DNA of 13,672 nt from Elusimicrobiota bacterium (GTDB lineage: Bacteria > Elusimicrobiota > Elusimicrobia > UBA1565 > JACRDR01), in contig JACRDR010000224.1 in the NCBI GenBank assembly GCA_016212845.1, forward strand, positions 1-13,672, given 5' to 3'. This document shows positions 1-7,322 of the stretch, piece after piece. Made by a program: the position numbers and the translations under genes. The notes under the pieces are model-generated. The model made no database searches. It saw only the letters and a list, made by a program, of their open reading frames with translations, and was not told where the DNA came from. Within the stretch, counting starts at the first letter, position 1, and the number at the start of each line of letters is the position of its first letter.

Positions 1-1030
1 CCGCGCCGTCCGCCCCGGCGCCGTCGAGACCGGCCGCTTTCGCCACGGCGAACGCCGCCGCGCGGCCCGCTTCGGTCAGCGCCCCTAGGTCGGCGGACGG
101 CCCGCCCTCGCGCTTGTCGTCGCCGCCCCAGGCGCCCGCGACCACCGCGAGCATGTACGCCTCGAAGGTTCGCCAGGCGCTGCGTCTCAGGCCGGCGCCG
201 ACGAGACCGCTCGAGAGGAACCTCGAAAAATCGGCGTTCGCCTCGAGCGCGCGCAGGGCGTCTCCGGGCGAGCGGTCCCGCGGCCGGACCCGGCGGCAAT
301 GCCACACGAACTCTTTCGCGCTGTAGAGCGCGCGGCTCGTCGTCGGCACGCCGCCGCCGAGCGGCAGCCCCGCCTCGCCGCGCTCGCGGAGGACCCGGAT
401 GAGCCGGAAAATGACGCGATCCCACGACGTGAAGCCCACCAGCGCCCGGCTTTGCGGCGTGCGGTGCGTCGCCAGCCGGTCGAAGCCGAGATGAAGGCTC
501 CCCATGAAGCCCGCGTACGCGCCCTCCATGAAGAGACCGAACGCGTCGAGCGCGAAGGGGTCCACCGCGACGATGAGCTTGGGCCTAGGTGCGCTCGGCC
601 GCAGCAGCCGCAGCGCCCACATCGCCTGGCGGGTCAGCTCGATGTTGAGGTTCAGCCACTCGCCGACCACCGGCGGGTGCGTGAAGACGCACAAGAGCGC
701 GGGCCGGCCGCCGGCGTGAGCGACGAGCGTCTTCGCGTCCTCGAGCCGGGGATCGGCGGCGTCGAGCGGGAAGGTGTTCGGCGCGGCGATCTTCCCCCAG
801 AACGCGAGTTGGACCTCGGAAAGCAGCCGGTTGGGCAGGATCGACAGTCCGAGGTAGAGCAGCCGTCCGAAAACGTTGCCCATCGGCTCGAGCCACGCGC
901 GCGTCGCGGCGGGCTTTTCCGGCACGACGATCTTGAGCCGCGCGTAGCGGACCTCCTCCGCGCGCACGAGGATGCCCAGGAGATCGTCGGCCCGTCCCGA
1001 CGGGACGATCGGAATATACGGAGCGGCCAC
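1..1030 (-). CDS. Unrecognised protein, C-terminus cut by window edge
   Basis: An uninterrupted leftward frame begins at a GTG at 1030-1028 and is still open at base 1, giving at least 343 codons. The predicted protein starts (M)AAPYIPIVPSGRADD. It is a mixed alpha/beta-looking protein with few charged runs and no signal peptide. Recognisable stretches include PALLCVFTHPPVVGEW near residue 110 and KLIVAVDPFALDAF near residue 150. I do not recognise the family and assign no function. The start is supported by a perfect TATAAT on the same strand six bases upstream (1042-1037), which would place transcription start at or next to the GTG, and by the GTG lying just outside the divergent mgtE promoter. 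No Shine-Dalgarno site is visible. Codon positions show the strong G/C third-base bias of neighbouring genes, supporting real coding. A longer N-terminus cannot be excluded because the frame stays open upstream. Confidence 0.75.
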   Translation of the reverse strand, partial: MAAPYIPIVPSGRADDLLGILVRAEEVRYARLKIVVPEKPAATRAWLEPMGNVFGRLLYLGLSILPNRLLSEVQLAFWGKIAAPNTFPLDAADPRLEDAKTLVAHAGGRPALLCVFTHPPVVGEWLNLNIELTRQAMWALRLLRPSAPRPKLIVAVDPFALDAFGLFMEGAYAGFMGSLHLGFDRLATHRTPQSRALVGFTSWDRVIFRLIRVLRERGEAGLPLGGGVPTTSRALYSAKEFVWHCRRVRPRDRSPGDALRALEANADFSRFLSSGLVGAGLRRSAWRTFEAYMLAVVAGAWGGDDKREGGPSADLGALTEAGRAAAFAVAKAAGLDGAGADGA

Positions 1031-1064
1031 GGCGGGATTATAGTGAAATTGATAAAATCCCGCC
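1031..1064. promoter_or_regulatory. Divergent promoter with near-palindromic twin -10 boxes
   Basis: The 38-base gap between two divergent genes holds an inverted repeat. The nine outer bases GGCGGGATT (1031-1039) are exactly complementary to AATCCCGCC (1056-1064). Extending inwards to 1042 and 1053 and outwards by one base gives 12 of 13 paired positions. TATAAT lies on the minus strand at 1042-1037, six bases before the leftward GTG. TAAAAT lies on the plus strand at 1053-1058, ten bases before the rightward GTG, and is preceded by TGA, which fits an extended -10 (TGn). No convincing -35 hexamer is seen for either side. The symmetry may simply be two facing -10 elements, or it may also be a protein-binding site; this is inference. 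Confidence 0.6.
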
Positions 1065-1068
1065 GCCA

Positions 1069-2427
1069 GTGAAAACGCTTCAGCTCTATCTCTCGGACCT
1101 CAAGGAACTCCTGGGCGGCAAGGAATTCGCCTCCGCGCGCACGTGCCTGCGCGAAGTCGGAGCGATCGATCTCGCGGACGGCTGGGACCGATTCTCGCCG
1201 GACGAGCGCCGCGTGATCTTCCGCCTGCTGACGCGCCATAAGGCGTACCAGCTTTTCGAGGAGCTCGAGCCCGAGTTCCAGAAGGAGCTGCTCGAGTCGC
1301 TCGGCCGCGAGCACGTCGAGGAGCTGCTGCAGGGACTCGAGCCTTCGGCCGTCGGCCGCGTGGCGCGCGACCTCCCGCAGTCGATGGTGCGCCACCTCAA
1401 GACGGTGATGAACCGCGCGCGCTACGAGTCGGTCCAGAAATACCTGCAGTATCCCCCGCAGTCGGTCGGCGCCCTCATGCGCGGCCGCTACATGACGGTC
1501 GAGGCGCGCTGGACGACGAAGCAGGCGATGGAGCGCATCCAGCTCGGCACCCGGCTGCGCCACATCGCCGAGATCCACCTCGACACGCTGATGGTGGCCG
1601 ACGAGGAAGGGCGCCTGAAGGGCACGGTGAGCCTCAAGCAGCTCGTCGTCGCGCCTAACAACATGACGGTCGCCGACCTCATGGACGATCAGCCCCGCAC
1701 CCTGCATCCCGAAATGGACCAGGAAGAGGCGGTGAAGCTTTTCTCCAAGTACAAGCTCAAGCACGCGCCCGTCGTCACCCCGGACGGACAGCTGCTCGGC
1801 ATCGTCGTCTACGGCGACATCTTCGAGATCGCCAGCGAAGAGACCGAAGAAGACTTCGCGAAGATGGCCGGCATGGGCCGCAACGACCTCGCGATGGGCG
1901 TGCTCCAGCAGGTGCGGCTGCGGCTCCCGTGGCTCATCATCACGTGCCTCGGCGGCATGCTGGTCTCGACCGTCATCCGCGGCTTCGAGGGAACGATCGC
2001 CAAGATCATCGCGCTCGCGAGCTTCTCCCCGCTCATCGCCGGCATGGGCGGCAACGTCGGCTCGCAGACCGCGACGCTCGTCGTGCGCGGCTTGGCGACC
2101 GGCGAAATCAAGGACGAGGATGCGGGCCAGGCCGTGCGCCGCGAGGTGCTCGTCGGGCTCACGATGGGCCTGCTCTACGGCGTCGCGACCGGCCTCATCG
2201 CCTACGCGTTCTACGGCGAGCGCTACACGTGGCGCTTCTCCCTCGTCGTCGGCCTCGGCATGGCCTTCTCCATGACCGTCTCCTCGCTCCTGGCCTCGCT
2301 GGAGCCCTTCATCTTCCGGCGCCTCGGCGTCGACCCGGCCACCGCGACGGGCCCGCTCATCACCACGACGACCGACCTCTTGAGCAACATCCTCTACCTC
2401 GGCCTCGCCACCTACCTGCTCCTTTGA
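1069..2427 (+). CDS. mgtE: Magnesium transporter MgtE
   Basis: This is an inner-membrane Mg2+ channel that admits magnesium and is gated by its cytosolic part. The 452 residues match the usual length and order. An MgtE N-terminal helical domain spans about 20-130, two CBS domains span about 135-255, a plug-like helix follows, and five membrane helices span about 283-452. The pore signatures are present: PLIAGMGGNVGSQT with VVRGLATGE at about 321-346, and DPATATGPLITTTTD at about 422-436. The aspartate ending the latter corresponds to the family's pore aspartate region. The start is GTG at 1069, chosen because it gives the normal N-terminus and sits ten bases after a TAAAAT -10 box; no Shine-Dalgarno site is seen. 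No Mg2+ riboswitch leader could fit in the 38-base gap. The stop overlaps the start of the downstream permease gene. Confidence 0.96.
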   Translation: MKTLQLYLSDLKELLGGKEFASARTCLREVGAIDLADGWDRFSPDERRVIFRLLTRHKAYQLFEELEPEFQKELLESLGREHVEELLQGLEPSAVGRVARDLPQSMVRHLKTVMNRARYESVQKYLQYPPQSVGALMRGRYMTVEARWTTKQAMERIQLGTRLRHIAEIHLDTLMVADEEGRLKGTVSLKQLVVAPNNMTVADLMDDQPRTLHPEMDQEEAVKLFSKYKLKHAPVVTPDGQLLGIVVYGDIFEIASEETEEDFAKMAGMGRNDLAMGVLQQVRLRLPWLIITCLGGMLVSTVIRGFEGTIAKIIALASFSPLIAGMGGNVGSQTATLVVRGLATGEIKDEDAGQAVRREVLVGLTMGLLYGVATGLIAYAFYGERYTWRFSLVVGLGMAFSMTVSSLLASLEPFIFRRLGVDPATATGPLITTTTDLLSNILYLGLATYLLL

Positions 2428-3335
2428 CGCCGATCCTCGCGCTGTACGTGTCGTGGGCGCTGACCGCCTTCTGGACCATCACCGCCCGCGAGGCCGGACG
2501 CTGGTGCGACCCCTTGCTGTTCGGAACGCTGCACTTGGCCTGCGGAGTGCTCGCGCTTTCCCCGTGGCTCGCGCAAAAAGGGCGCTGGCGCCGCATCGTC
2601 GGGCCCGAACTGCGGCTGCCTTTCTTCGTGCTCGGCGGGCTCGCCTCCGGACTCACGGTCGCCATCATGCAGACCGCGGTGAGCTGGACCACGGCGGCCA
2701 ACGCCGCGATCGTCTGCCAAGTCGAGGTCGTCTACTCGGCGGTGATCTCGGCGTGGATGCTGGGGGAACGCATCTCGGCCCGCCAGACCGCCGCCTCCGC
2801 CCTCGTGCTCACCGGCACGGCGCTCGTGCTCGGCAAGGATCTCGGCACACCCCACTGGAAGGGCGATCTCCTGATCCTCGCCAGCCCATGGATGTACCAG
2901 GTCTCTCACGTCTTCTCGAAACGCCTTCCCGAAGACGTCGACGCGGTCACGATCACCGGCGGCCGGCTCTTCTACGGCCTCGTCGTGCTCGGCGCCTGCC
3001 TGGCGGTGTCCGCGGCATTCAAAACTCCGTACCTCGACCCGTCGCCGCGGCTCGGCCTGCTCGTCCTCTTCCACGGCCTCGTGCTGAACTCGACGACGAC
3101 CGTGCTCTGGTACGTCGCGATCCGCAACCTCGAGCTCTCGAAGGCGACCGCCGTGATGCTTTCCTACCCGGCCCTCACCCTCGTCTACTGCTGGTTCCTC
3201 GGCATGGAGCCGGTCGGCCTCTACCAAGTCGCCGGCCTCGCCCTCTCGATGTCGGGAGCGCTCTGGCTCACCCTGCAGATGCGGTCCCGCGCGCCCGACC
3301 CTTCCGGGAACCTTTCCACCGTCCCGGCGTCCTAA
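2424..3335 (+). CDS. EamA/DMT-family permease
   Basis: This is a predicted ten-helix membrane permease of the drug/metabolite transporter superfamily; the substrate cannot be told from sequence. The 303 residues are alternating hydrophobic segments in two similar halves. The first half ends near LTGTALVLGK at about 135. The second ends with the typical SKATAVMLSYPALTLVY and LALSMSGALWL segments. The conserved LGERIS after a helix in the first half is the usual EamA 'GE' signature. The start is TTG at 2424, whose last two bases plus the next base form the TGA stop of mgtE (a four-base TTGA overlap). This is the first in-frame start giving a complete first helix and implies translational coupling to mgtE. 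The frame is also open further upstream inside mgtE, but that stretch is arginine-rich antiframe sequence and not part of the protein. The C-terminal tail is short and polar. Confidence 0.88.
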   Translation: MTPILALYVSWALTAFWTITAREAGRWCDPLLFGTLHLACGVLALSPWLAQKGRWRRIVGPELRLPFFVLGGLASGLTVAIMQTAVSWTTAANAAIVCQVEVVYSAVISAWMLGERISARQTAASALVLTGTALVLGKDLGTPHWKGDLLILASPWMYQVSHVFSKRLPEDVDAVTITGGRLFYGLVVLGACLAVSAAFKTPYLDPSPRLGLLVLFHGLVLNSTTTVLWYVAIRNLELSKATAVMLSYPALTLVYCWFLGMEPVGLYQVAGLALSMSGALWLTLQMRSRAPDPSGNLSTVPAS

Positions 3336-3346
3336 GCCAGTAACTT

Positions 3347-3369
3347 AGCCTAGGGTCGGACCCCGGGCT
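3347..3369. terminator. Possible bidirectional terminator hairpin
   Basis: The gap between two convergent genes (3336-3376) contains an inverted repeat. AGCC at 3347-3350 pairs with GGCT at 3366-3369, and GGGTC at 3353-3357 pairs with GACCC at 3359-3363. A two-base mismatch bulge separates the arms, and the inner loop is very tight. A short T-containing tail follows on each side, but there is no true T-run, so this is a weak terminator candidate placed mainly by its position. Confidence 0.35.
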
Positions 3370-3376
3370 TTAGATT

Positions 3377-4117
3377 CTAGCCGCGGCTTTGGCGGACGGC
3401 TTCGTAGAGGAGGACGGCGGCGGCGGTGGAGGCGTTCATGCTCTCGACGCCCGCCGCGGCCTGCGGAATCGCGACGACCTCGTCGCAGCGCTCGCGCACC
3501 AGGGGGCGCATGCCCGAGCCTTCCGAGCCGATGACGAGCACCATGGGCAGATTGAACCGGATGTCCCAGCAGGGCTTGCCGGACATGTCGGACCCGTAGA
3601 TCCAAAAGCCGTCCTGCTTGAGGCGCTCGAGCTGCTGCGAGAGGTTGCCGACCTGCAGCACGGGGATCTTCTCGATCGCGCCGGCGGAGGCCTGCACGGC
3701 CGCGTTCGTGACCGGCGCCGACCGCCGCTCGGGCATGATGATCGCGCGAGCGCCGAGGCAGGCGGCGACGCGGGCGATCGCGCCCAGGTTCTGCGGGTCT
3801 TGGATCTGGTCGAGCGCGACCAGGATCGTCGTTTTCTTCTGCTCGGCGTCGAGACCGCGCACGATCTCGTCGAGCCCCGCGGCGGGACGCTCGCCGACTC
3901 TCAGGGCCAAGCCCTGGTTGTTGCCCGGCGCGATCTTGTTGAGATCGGAGGGAGAGACCCATTTGACCTTCGCGCCGGCGGCGCGCGCGAGGTTCACCAG
4001 GTCGCGGATGTGGTCGCCCTGCGTGCCGTTGGCGACCCACAGCTCGCGGATCGCGCGCGAGCGGGCGTGCAGCGTTTCGCTGACCGCGTTGCGGCCGGAA
4101 AGCCAGGCCCAGCTCAC
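3377..4117 (-). CDS. rlmB: 23S rRNA 2'-O-ribose methyltransferase, RlmB/TrmH family
   Basis: This is a SPOUT-class enzyme expected to methylate a ribose 2'-O in 23S rRNA (Gm2251 in E. coli numbering) using S-adenosylmethionine. The 246 residues comprise a small N-terminal RNA-binding domain (SGRNAVSETL at 7-16, then ELWVANG) and a C-terminal knotted SpoU methyltransferase domain from about 95. All three SpoU motifs are visible: NLGAIAR at 110-116, LVIGSEGSGM at about 194-203, and VESMNASTAAAVLLYE at about 224-239. The start is GTG at 4117, which gives the normal N-terminus and overlaps the cysS stop by four bases (GTGA). It is therefore very likely cotranscribed with and coupled to cysS. Other members of the RlmB/TrmH group modify tRNA, so the exact target is inferred from the N-terminal domain and length. 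Confidence 0.92.
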   Translation of the reverse strand: MSWAWLSGRNAVSETLHARSRAIRELWVANGTQGDHIRDLVNLARAAGAKVKWVSPSDLNKIAPGNNQGLALRVGERPAAGLDEIVRGLDAEQKKTTILVALDQIQDPQNLGAIARVAACLGARAIIMPERRSAPVTNAAVQASAGAIEKIPVLQVGNLSQQLERLKQDGFWIYGSDMSGKPCWDIRFNLPMVLVIGSEGSGMRPLVRERCDEVVAIPQAAAGVESMNASTAAAVLLYEAVRQSRG

Positions 4118-5508
4118 CGGCGCACCCACCGCTGGCCCTGCGCGGTATCCTCGACGAGGACGCCGGCTTGGGCGAGCTTCTGGCGCAGTTCGTCGGAGGC
4201 TTTGAAGTCCTTGTTCGTGCGGGCCTGCGCGCGCTGATCGAGCAGCGCCTGCAGGTCGGCGGACAGGCCGTCGGAGGCGGCCTTGATCAGGCCGAGGCCC
4301 AGTACGCTGTCGGCCTCCGTGAGGAACGCGAGCTGCGCGGCCTCGGACAGGGCGCCGGGCTTGAGCGCGTCCCACACGGTCGCGAGCGCGCCGGGCATGT
4401 CGAGATCGTCGGCCACGCGGCCGCGGAAGCGCTCGACGAACTCCGCGAGCTTGGGGTCGCTCGCGCCGCCTTTCGCCTCGCTGTCGAGCATCTGGGCGCG
4501 GTCGGACAGCTTGCGGAACGCGGTCTTGGCGCCTTCCAGCGCCTCCCACGAGAAGTCGAGCTGCTTGCGATAGTGCGCGGTGAGGCAAAGGTAGCGGTAG
4601 TCGAGCGGCGAAAAGCCTTTTTCCTCGAGATCGGCGAGACGGAGGAAGCCGCCCGCGGATTTCGCCATCTTCGCCTTGTTCATCAGCAGGAACTCGCCGT
4701 GCATCCACACCGAGACGAACGGCTTGCCGGTCGCGGCCTCGGCCTGCGCGATCTCGTTGGTGTGGTGGATCGTGACGTGGTCGACGCCGCCGCAATGGAT
4801 GTCGAAGGTCTCGCCCAAGTAGCGCATCGCCATCGCCGAGCACTCGATGTGCCAGCCGGGGAAGCCCTTGCCCCAAGGCGAGTCCCACTCCATCTGGCGC
4901 TTCTTGTCCTTGGGCGAGAATTTCCACACGGCGAAATCGGACGGATTGCGCTTCTCCGGGCTGAGCTCGACGCGCGCGCCGGCCTTGATGCCTTCCTTGT
5001 GCGAGGCGCCCATCAGCTTGCCGTAGTCGGCGAACTTGTCGGTGTCGTAATAGATCCCGTCGGAGGTGCGGTACGTGAAGCCTTTCTTCTCCAGCTTCTG
5101 GATCAGCTCGATCTGCTCAGGGATGTGATCGGTCGCGCGGCAGAGCACGTGCGGCGGGAGCAGGTTGAGCTGCTTCGAGTCCGCCACGAACGTCTGCGTG
5201 TAGAACTCGGCCACTTCCCACGCGGTCTTGCCGGTGCGGGCGGCGCCGAGCTCCAGCTTATCCTCGCCGGTGTCCGCGTCGGAGGTGAGATGGCCCACGT
5301 CGGTGATGTTCATGACGTGGTAGACGTCCCGGCCGAGGTAGCCCAGGCCGCGGCGCAGCACGTCCTCGAAGACGTAGGTGCGGTAGTTGCCGACGTGGAG
5401 GTAGTTGTAGACCGTCGGCCCGCAGGTGTAGAGCCCGACCTTGCCGGGCGCGACCGTCTGCAGCGGGGCCTTGGAGCGCGTCAGCGTGTTGAAAAGGGTG
5501 ATCTCCAT
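4114..5508 (-). CDS. cysS: Cysteinyl-tRNA synthetase
   Basis: This class I synthetase charges tRNA-Cys with cysteine in the cytoplasm. It has 464 residues when read from the ATG at 5508, the standard length. The ATP-binding HIGH motif appears as HVGN at 38-41 and KMSKS as KMAKS at 280-284. Zinc ligands fit E. coli CysRS spacing: C29, C223, H248 and E252. The zinc/active-site loop reads DIHCGGVDHVTIHHTNE rather than the enterobacterial form ending PHHENE, a variant I recall from other bacterial CysRS clades. An upstream in-frame ATG at 5520 would add four residues (MGPS). I prefer 5508 because the upstream ATG overlaps a TACAAT -10 box (5524-5519), which leaves ten bases to 5508, and because known CysRS proteins begin close to this Met. 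The rlmB gene follows with a four-base overlap. No T-box leader is present. Confidence 0.96.
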   Translation of the reverse strand: MEITLFNTLTRSKAPLQTVAPGKVGLYTCGPTVYNYLHVGNYRTYVFEDVLRRGLGYLGRDVYHVMNITDVGHLTSDADTGEDKLELGAARTGKTAWEVAEFYTQTFVADSKQLNLLPPHVLCRATDHIPEQIELIQKLEKKGFTYRTSDGIYYDTDKFADYGKLMGASHKEGIKAGARVELSPEKRNPSDFAVWKFSPKDKKRQMEWDSPWGKGFPGWHIECSAMAMRYLGETFDIHCGGVDHVTIHHTNEIAQAEAATGKPFVSVWMHGEFLLMNKAKMAKSAGGFLRLADLEEKGFSPLDYRYLCLTAHYRKQLDFSWEALEGAKTAFRKLSDRAQMLDSEAKGGASDPKLAEFVERFRGRVADDLDMPGALATVWDALKPGALSEAAQLAFLTEADSVLGLGLIKAASDGLSADLQALLDQRAQARTNKDFKASDELRQKLAQAGVLVEDTAQGQRWVRR

Positions 5509-5518
5509 GGAGGGGCCC

Positions 5519-5524
5519 ATTGTA
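5519..5524 (-). promoter_or_regulatory. -10 box for cysS
   Basis: TACAAT reads leftwards from 5524 to 5519 and ends ten bases before the preferred cysS ATG. No clear -35 hexamer is present 16-18 bases upstream and there is no Shine-Dalgarno site between. It matches the short-leader pattern of other genes here. Confidence 0.5.
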
Positions 5525-5543
5525 CCGTTTTCGGTGCCCTTTG

Positions 5544-5565
5544 GGCCCTCAGTGTTAAGGGGGCC
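5544..5565. repeat. Inverted repeat in the cysS/MFS divergent gap
   Basis: GGCCCTC at 5544-5550 can pair with GGGGGCC at 5559-5565 (seven pairs including one G-T wobble) around the eight-base loop AGTGTTAA. It lies between divergent promoters, just upstream of the TAAAAT box of the MFS gene, so it could be an operator or simply chance in GC-rich sequence. Confidence 0.3.
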
Positions 5566-5573
5566 GTCGGAGG

Positions 5574-5579
5574 TAAAAT
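5574..5579 (+). promoter_or_regulatory. -10 box for the MFS gene
   Basis: TAAAAT ends nine bases before the ATG at 5589. The intervening bases include AAGGAG directly touching the ATG, which is too close to act as a normal Shine-Dalgarno site. No good -35 hexamer is visible. Confidence 0.5.
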
Positions 5580-5588
5580 TCCAAGGAG

Positions 5589-7322
5589 ATGAGGACGATT
5601 CTCGCGATCTGGATCGCGGTTTTGCCCGGGGTGTCGGCCGCCCAGACGGTGACGCGGGCGGTGAACGCGCCCGCGGCGCCGGTGGCGATGCCGGTGGTCG
5701 GCGGCCAGGCCGTCCCTATCGCCCTGCCGCCCGGGCCGCAGACTCTGTCCCTCGGGCAAGCCGTCCTCTTTAGCCCTAACCCTCTCCCGCTTCGCGGGAG
5801 AGGGAACAAGAACGCGAAAAAGCCCGTCAGCGCCCAGCCTCTAGCGTTGGCCGAAAAGGGCGTCGCCATCGCGAAGGAAGCGAAGCTCGCGGCGTCCGCT
5901 CCGGCGGATGCGGCGACGGCTTCGACCGAGCGGCAGTTCAATATTCTCCTCGGCGCCCCGTCCGCCGAGCCGGCGAAATCCGAGACCGAAGTCGAAGCGC
6001 CCGCGACCGCCGGCTGGAAGAATCTCCTTTCTCCCGCTCTGCCGAAAAACGCCGCGCGAGCGGCCGCCGAGCCCGAGGCCCCTCAGCCTCCCCAGTCGAC
6101 GAAGAAGAGCGTTCGCTGGATGCAGGCCGGCACCGCGCTGTGGAAGTTCGGCATCGATCCCGTCACGGTCGCGGTGCACCTCATCGCCCTGCAGGCCTTG
6201 GGCGGCGCGACGCAGGTCGCCTGGCTCGTCATCTTCTACGGCACGAGCCAGATGATCGCGACCTCGCTCGCCGCCGGCTTCACCGACCGGCACCCGGCCG
6301 CGAAAGTCGCCGCCGGGGCGGCGCTCACGCAGGCCGGGCTCGTCGCCGCGGTCCTCGGGCTGTCGGCCCTCGGCTGGGTCTCGTCTTCCACCCTCTTCCC
6401 CCTCTACGCGGCGCTGGGCGCCGCGACGGGCGTCCTCGAGACCGCCCGGCGGGTCGTCCCGGCGCTCGTGCTCGGCAAGGACGAGCAGGCGCTCAAGCAG
6501 TACAACGGCAGCCTCCACATGTTCTACGAAACCGCCGGCGTCTCCGGCGCGCTCCTGGCCGGCGCGGTGATCCTGAAGTTCGGCGCCGCCGCCGCCCTCT
6601 GGCTGCAGCCCATCGCCGCGCTCGGCGCCGCCTACGCGTTCTCGCGCGTGAGCCACGCCTTCGAGCCCGCGGCGACCGCCGCCCCGAGCGGCTCGGCACG
6701 CGAGCGCATCGCCGCCGCGATCAAGGGTTCGGCGGAGGATCTCCGGATCGGCGCGAAGGCGATCTTGGGCGACCCGCGCCTGCGCTGGTTCACGCTCGTG
6801 ATGGTGCTGCCCGCGGTCGTGCATCGCGTTTTCGAGAACGTCCTCCTTCCCGTCTTCGCCAAGCAGGTCTTGGAGATGCCCGCGGCCTCCGCGTGGCTGC
6901 TCGGCTCCTCGAATCTGGGCGAGCTCATCGGCGCGGCGGTCCTTCTGCGGTTCGCGGCGACGAGCAAAGGGCCCTTCGCGTGGCTGAGGCTCGCGGCCGT
7001 CGGCCTGCTCGGCATCTGGGCGCTCTCGGCGACCTCGAGCCTGCCGCTTCTGTTCACGCTCATCTTCCTCTCGAGCCTCACCTGGGCGGCGAGCGACCTA
7101 AGCCTGCTTTCCTTTCTGCAGTCCGTCCTGCCCGAGAAGACGCAGCCGCGCGCGCTCGGCTTTCTGGTCGGGCTCACGACGCTGGTCTCGACCGTCGCCG
7201 CGCTGAGCCTGGGCAAGGCGCTCGACGGCATCGGCGCCGCCGCGGGCATCGTCGGCGCGAACGCCGCCTTCACGATCCTCGCGGTCGCCCTCTACTTCGC
7301 CGCCAAGCGCCTGAAGAAGTGA
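5589..7322 (+). CDS. MFS-like transporter with signal peptide and long linker
   Basis: A 577-residue membrane protein. Residues 1-19 (MRTILAIWIAVLPGVSAAQ) look like a cleavable signal peptide with an Ala-x-Ala-type site. Residues about 20-170 are a low-complexity linker rich in Ala, Pro, Glu and Lys. From about residue 175 to the end there are about 400 residues of hydrophobic helices interrupted by short charged loops, the size and texture of a major facilitator transporter. A TDRHPAAK loop follows the second helix, as in the MFS loop 2-3 region. The substrate cannot be told. A signal peptide plus some 150 linker residues ahead of an MFS core is unusual and would put the linker outside the cytoplasm. 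A palindromic repeat encodes residues about 64-72 inside the linker. The downstream trmL start overlaps the stop by four bases (GTGA). The MFS assignment rests on overall architecture rather than a strong signature. Confidence 0.82.
   Translation: MRTILAIWIAVLPGVSAAQTVTRAVNAPAAPVAMPVVGGQAVPIALPPGPQTLSLGQAVLFSPNPLPLRGRGNKNAKKPVSAQPLALAEKGVAIAKEAKLAASAPADAATASTERQFNILLGAPSAEPAKSETEVEAPATAGWKNLLSPALPKNAARAAAEPEAPQPPQSTKKSVRWMQAGTALWKFGIDPVTVAVHLIALQALGGATQVAWLVIFYGTSQMIATSLAAGFTDRHPAAKVAAGAALTQAGLVAAVLGLSALGWVSSSTLFPLYAALGAATGVLETARRVVPALVLGKDEQALKQYNGSLHMFYETAGVSGALLAGAVILKFGAAAALWLQPIAALGAAYAFSRVSHAFEPAATAAPSGSARERIAAAIKGSAEDLRIGAKAILGDPRLRWFTLVMVLPAVVHRVFENVLLPVFAKQVLEMPAASAWLLGSSNLGELIGAAVLLRFAATSKGPFAWLRLAAVGLLGIWALSATSSLPLLFTLIFLSSLTWAASDLSLLSFLQSVLPEKTQPRALGFLVGLTTLVSTVAALSLGKALDGIGAAAGIVGANAAFTILAVALYFAAKRLKK
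5780..5804. repeat. Palindromic REP-like element inside the MFS coding region
   Basis: CCCTCTCCCGC (5780-5790) is followed by TTC and its exact reverse complement GCGGGAGAGGG (5794-5804), an eleven-pair perfect stem with a three-base loop. It is read in frame as part of NPLPLRGRG in the disordered linker. This core resembles the dispersed palindromes with CCCTCTCCCGC arms that I recall as common intergenic repeats in many GC-rich bacteria. No second copy is seen in this window. Confidence 0.75.

Noticed and set aside
1031..1068. Magnesium riboswitch upstream of mgtE
   Set aside because: The gap is only 38 bases and the -10 box lies ten bases from the start, so there is no room for a structured leader.
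299..1072. Rightward open frame of about 257 residues
   Set aside because: Antisense to the leftward unknown gene, with Arg/Glu/His-rich composition typical of GC-rich shadow frames.
652..1764. Long leftward open frame spanning the start of mgtE and the unknown gene
   Set aside because: Its first part is antisense to a clear MgtE sequence and its end is the wrong frame of the leftward unknown gene, giving arginine/serine-rich sequence.
2412..3227. Leftward open frame over the EamA permease
   Set aside because: Antisense shadow with low-complexity Arg/Glu/Gly sequence.
5525..5588. T-box leader for cysS
   Set aside because: No specifier, T-box sequence or terminator, and the -10 box is directly before the start.
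4168..5592. Rightward 474-residue open frame
   Set aside because: Exactly antisense to cysS, which has all catalytic motifs; the frame is Ala/Glu/Arg-rich and has no domain.
5841..6824. Leftward open frame over the MFS gene
   Set aside because: Antisense shadow without recognisable motifs; the opposite strand encodes membrane helices.
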